Notes under the pieces: generated by a model
What the model was told of the DNA's origin: nothing
What the model saw: only the letters and a program-made list of their open reading frames with translations
The model's database searches: none
Shown here: positions 5,695-7,871 of the stretch, piece after piece
Numbering within the stretch: position 1 is the first letter of the stretch
Layout of the letters: each line of letters begins with the position of its first letter
Position numbers and translations under genes: made by a program
Source: an uncultured Bacteroidota bacterium
GTDB lineage: Bacteria; Bacteroidota; Bacteroidia; UKL13-3
DNA length: 7,871 bases
Assembly: GCA_903907885.1 (NCBI GenBank)
Contig: CAIVPY010000261.1
Span: forward strand, 1-7,871
Direction: 5' to 3'

Positions 5695-7871
5695 ATGAAA
5701 AAATTCTTAAAGTGGTTTCTATTCTTATTTTTATTCATTCTGATTTCGGCCATTGTTTTGCCTTTTGCTTTTAAAGGTAAAATACTGCAAATAGCCAAAG
5801 AACAAGCCAATAATAACATCAATGCCAAGGTAAACTTTAGTGATGATATTGGATTGAGTATAATAAAGTCTTTTCCCAATTTCACCTTAGAAATAAAAGA
5901 CCTTTCAGTGGTTGGCATCAAAGAGTTTGAAGGCGATACGCTATTTGCATCCAAAGAAATATCAGCTACACTCGATATTATGAGTGTCATCAGTGGTGAT
6001 AAAATAAAAATACGTTCTATATTATTGGACAAAGCCCGTGTAAATGCCATAGTTCTCAAAGATGGTAAGAGCAATTGGGATATTGCCAAAGCAACGGCAG
6101 ATAGCGGTCAAAGCCAAGCCACAGCTAGCGAATCAAAGTTCAATATTTCGCTAAAGAAGTTTGAAATCAGAAACAGTTATATCAAATACGATGACAAGCA
6201 AGGCAATATGAGCAGTGAATTGGTGAATATGAATTATACCTTAACAGGTGATTTCAATCAAGACTTGTTCTTAATGAAAAACATTATGAGCATTGAGCAA
6301 ATGAGTGTTAGCTATGGAGGTATTAAGTATTTCAACAAAGTGACAGCCAAAGGAAATGCAGAAATTGATGCCAACATGAAGGAGATGCTATTTACCTTTA
6401 AAAACAATGAATTTGGATTAAATGATTTGGCTTTAGGTATGGATGGAACCTTTCAAATGAAAGGGGATGACATGATAATGGATATTAAGTATGCCGCCAA
6501 GCGTAATGATTTCAAGGATTTCCTTTCATTGATACCTGCTATTTATGCATCTAATTTCAAAGACCTGCAAAGCAAGGGTAAATTGGCTTTCGATGGTTTT
6601 GTAAAGGGCACATTCAATGATAAAAGTATGCCTGCTTTTGCTTTAAATGTATTGGTTGATAATGGTTGGTTTAAATACCCAGCATTGCCAGCCCCTGTTG
6701 AAAATGTAGGAATGGCCTTACATGTAACTAACCCTGATGGAAATTTAGACAATACAAAAATCGACTTAAGCCAATTACATTTTGAATTACAAGGCGACCC
6801 ATTTGATGCCAAACTATTGGCTACGAACCCAATCAAAGACCCATATATAGATGCTGCTATGAAAGGTCGATTGAACCTTGACAATGTGGTGAAAATTGTA
6901 GCCATGCCAGAGGGCACCAAGCTTGGAGGCCTTATTATTTCTGATTTTGCAGCCAAAGGAAAAGTAAGCGCCATTGAAAAGCAACAATATGAAAACTTTA
7001 ATGCAAGTGGCACGATACAAGCAAGCAATGTCAATTACGTTTCAAAAGAATTACCTCTTGGCATGCAAATGAAAAATGCTGTGTTGACTTTCAACCCTAA
7101 AACTGTGGCCTTAAATGGATTTGATGCAATGATTGGCAAGAGTGATATGCAAATGAATGGTTCGTTAAGCAACTTCTTTCCATACTTCTTTGGTAAAGGC
7201 ACTCTGCAAGCTGCCCTTGATTTTAGGAGCAATATGATGGATGCCAACCAGTTTTTAAGTAAAGATGAAAAAGCGTCTGAAACTGCAAGCAATGATACGG
7301 CTGGCATGGCTGTGGTTGAAATCCCTTCTAATATTGACTTTACTTTGACTAGCTCTATTAACAAATTGCTTTATTCCAATATGGAAATCACCAATTTTAA
7401 AGGCATGGTAAAAGTAGCAGAGCAAAAATTAAACTTTAACAATGTAACACTTAATACGCTTGGTTCAAGCATAAAATTGGATGGCTTTTACGAAACTACA
7501 AATCCTAAGAAGCCTAATGTAGACATGAAGTTTGGTATCCAAAACCTAGATATCCAAAAGGCATTTGTAACTTTCAATACCGTTAAAAAGATTGCTCCTA
7601 TTGCAGAAAAAATGCAAGGTATGTTTAGCACTACTTTCAACATGAAAACAACTTTGAACAGCAGAATGAAACCCGTTTATGAAGAACTTTTTGCTGATGG
7701 GGTATTACAAGTTTCACAAGCATCTGTGAGCAATGTGGGGGTGTTTAACAAAATAGCTGACGTGTTGAAAAAAGATGATTTGCGCAAGTTTGAAATGAAG
7801 GATGTGGCTATTAAATATGAAGTGAAAAATGGTAGGGTTTATACCAAACCATTTGATATTAAAGTAGCAGG
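5695..7871 (+). CDS. AsmA-family envelope protein, 3' end beyond the window
   Basis: The reading frame is open from ATG 5695 to the window edge: 725 complete codons with no stop. The N-terminus is MKKF plus a hydrophobic segment (about 4-26) followed by K27, which fits a single inner-membrane anchor with the rest in the periplasm. Typical AsmA features follow: an early region of short alternating beta strands, DGKSNWDI at 123-130, and a late block at about 683-725 ending KNGRVYTKPFDI, which resembles the C-terminal AsmA domain. Two polar, Ser/Ala/Thr-rich stretches (about 133-148 and 523-544) look like linkers. AsmA/TamB-type proteins are thought to form long beta grooves that carry phospholipids between the membranes or affect outer-membrane assembly; that role here is inferred from family only. 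The start is chosen because it puts the anchor at the N-terminus and because a promoter-like element lies just upstream. Related Bacteroidota proteins are often longer, so a few hundred bases may be missing. Confidence 0.85.
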   Translation, partial: MKKFLKWFLFLFLFILISAIVLPFAFKGKILQIAKEQANNNINAKVNFSDDIGLSIIKSFPNFTLEIKDLSVVGIKEFEGDTLFASKEISATLDIMSVISGDKIKIRSILLDKARVNAIVLKDGKSNWDIAKATADSGQSQATASESKFNISLKKFEIRNSYIKYDDKQGNMSSELVNMNYTLTGDFNQDLFLMKNIMSIEQMSVSYGGIKYFNKVTAKGNAEIDANMKEMLFTFKNNEFGLNDLALGMDGTFQMKGDDMIMDIKYAAKRNDFKDFLSLIPAIYASNFKDLQSKGKLAFDGFVKGTFNDKSMPAFALNVLVDNGWFKYPALPAPVENVGMALHVTNPDGNLDNTKIDLSQLHFELQGDPFDAKLLATNPIKDPYIDAAMKGRLNLDNVVKIVAMPEGTKLGGLIISDFAAKGKVSAIEKQQYENFNASGTIQASNVNYVSKELPLGMQMKNAVLTFNPKTVALNGFDAMIGKSDMQMNGSLSNFFPYFFGKGTLQAALDFRSNMMDANQFLSKDEKASETASNDTAGMAVVEIPSNIDFTLTSSINKLLYSNMEITNFKGMVKVAEQKLNFNNVTLNTLGSSIKLDGFYETTNPKKPNVDMKFGIQNLDIQKAFVTFNTVKKIAPIAEKMQGMFSTTFNMKTTLNSRMKPVYEELFADGVLQVSQASVSNVGVFNKIADVLKKDDLRKFEMKDVAIKYEVKNGRVYTKPFDIKVA

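Noticed and set aside
5661..6089. Open frame on the - strand opposite the start of the AsmA-like gene
   Set aside because: The + strand frame from 5695 encodes an AsmA-type protein with anchor and the DGKSNWDI motif. The antisense protein shows no family features and is a shadow of it.
6917..6926. 10-bp palindrome CCAAGCTTGG in the AsmA-like gene
   Set aside because: A single 10-bp palindrome is expected by chance in a sequence of this length, and no similar copies or spacing pattern are seen.
6543..7364. Several open frames on the - strand (6543-7034, 6814-7020, 7035-7364)
   Set aside because: They lie wholly opposite the continuous AsmA-like reading frame and have no recognisable domain or start signal; they arise from its codon composition.

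Overview
The window looks like ordinary chromosomal DNA from an AT-rich member of the Bacteroidota. Four things suggest this: AT-rich codon use, no Shine-Dalgarno sequences before the starts, a promoter-like element of the TAnnTTTG type, and an AsmA-like protein of the kind common in that phylum. I cannot place it below phylum. All four genes are on the + strand.

Layout: positions 1-219 are a very AT-rich leader holding two odd-centred palindromes. Positions 220-3654 encode a complete single-chain pyruvate carboxylase (pyc) with all its catalytic residues. After a 43-bp gap, 3698-5158 encodes a polytopic GT-C glycosyltransferase of the ArnT/PMT_2 (GT39-like) type. After a 16-bp gap, 5175-5573 encodes a small GNAT acetyltransferase. 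These three could be one transcription unit. A 121-bp gap with a weak hairpin and a promoter-like element precedes an AsmA-family envelope protein starting at 5695. That gene is still open at the window end (725 complete codons seen).

The genes do not form an obvious pathway. Pyruvate carboxylase is central anaplerotic metabolism. The glycosyltransferase and the AsmA-like protein both point to the cell envelope, and the GNAT enzyme has no predictable substrate.

I saw no mobile element, tRNA, rRNA, CRISPR array or defence system, and no convincing undescribed multi-gene system. The most unusual signal is a perfect GC-rich inverted repeat (12-bp arms, 3-nt loop) at 652-678. It covers exactly nine codons inside the otherwise AT-rich pyc gene.
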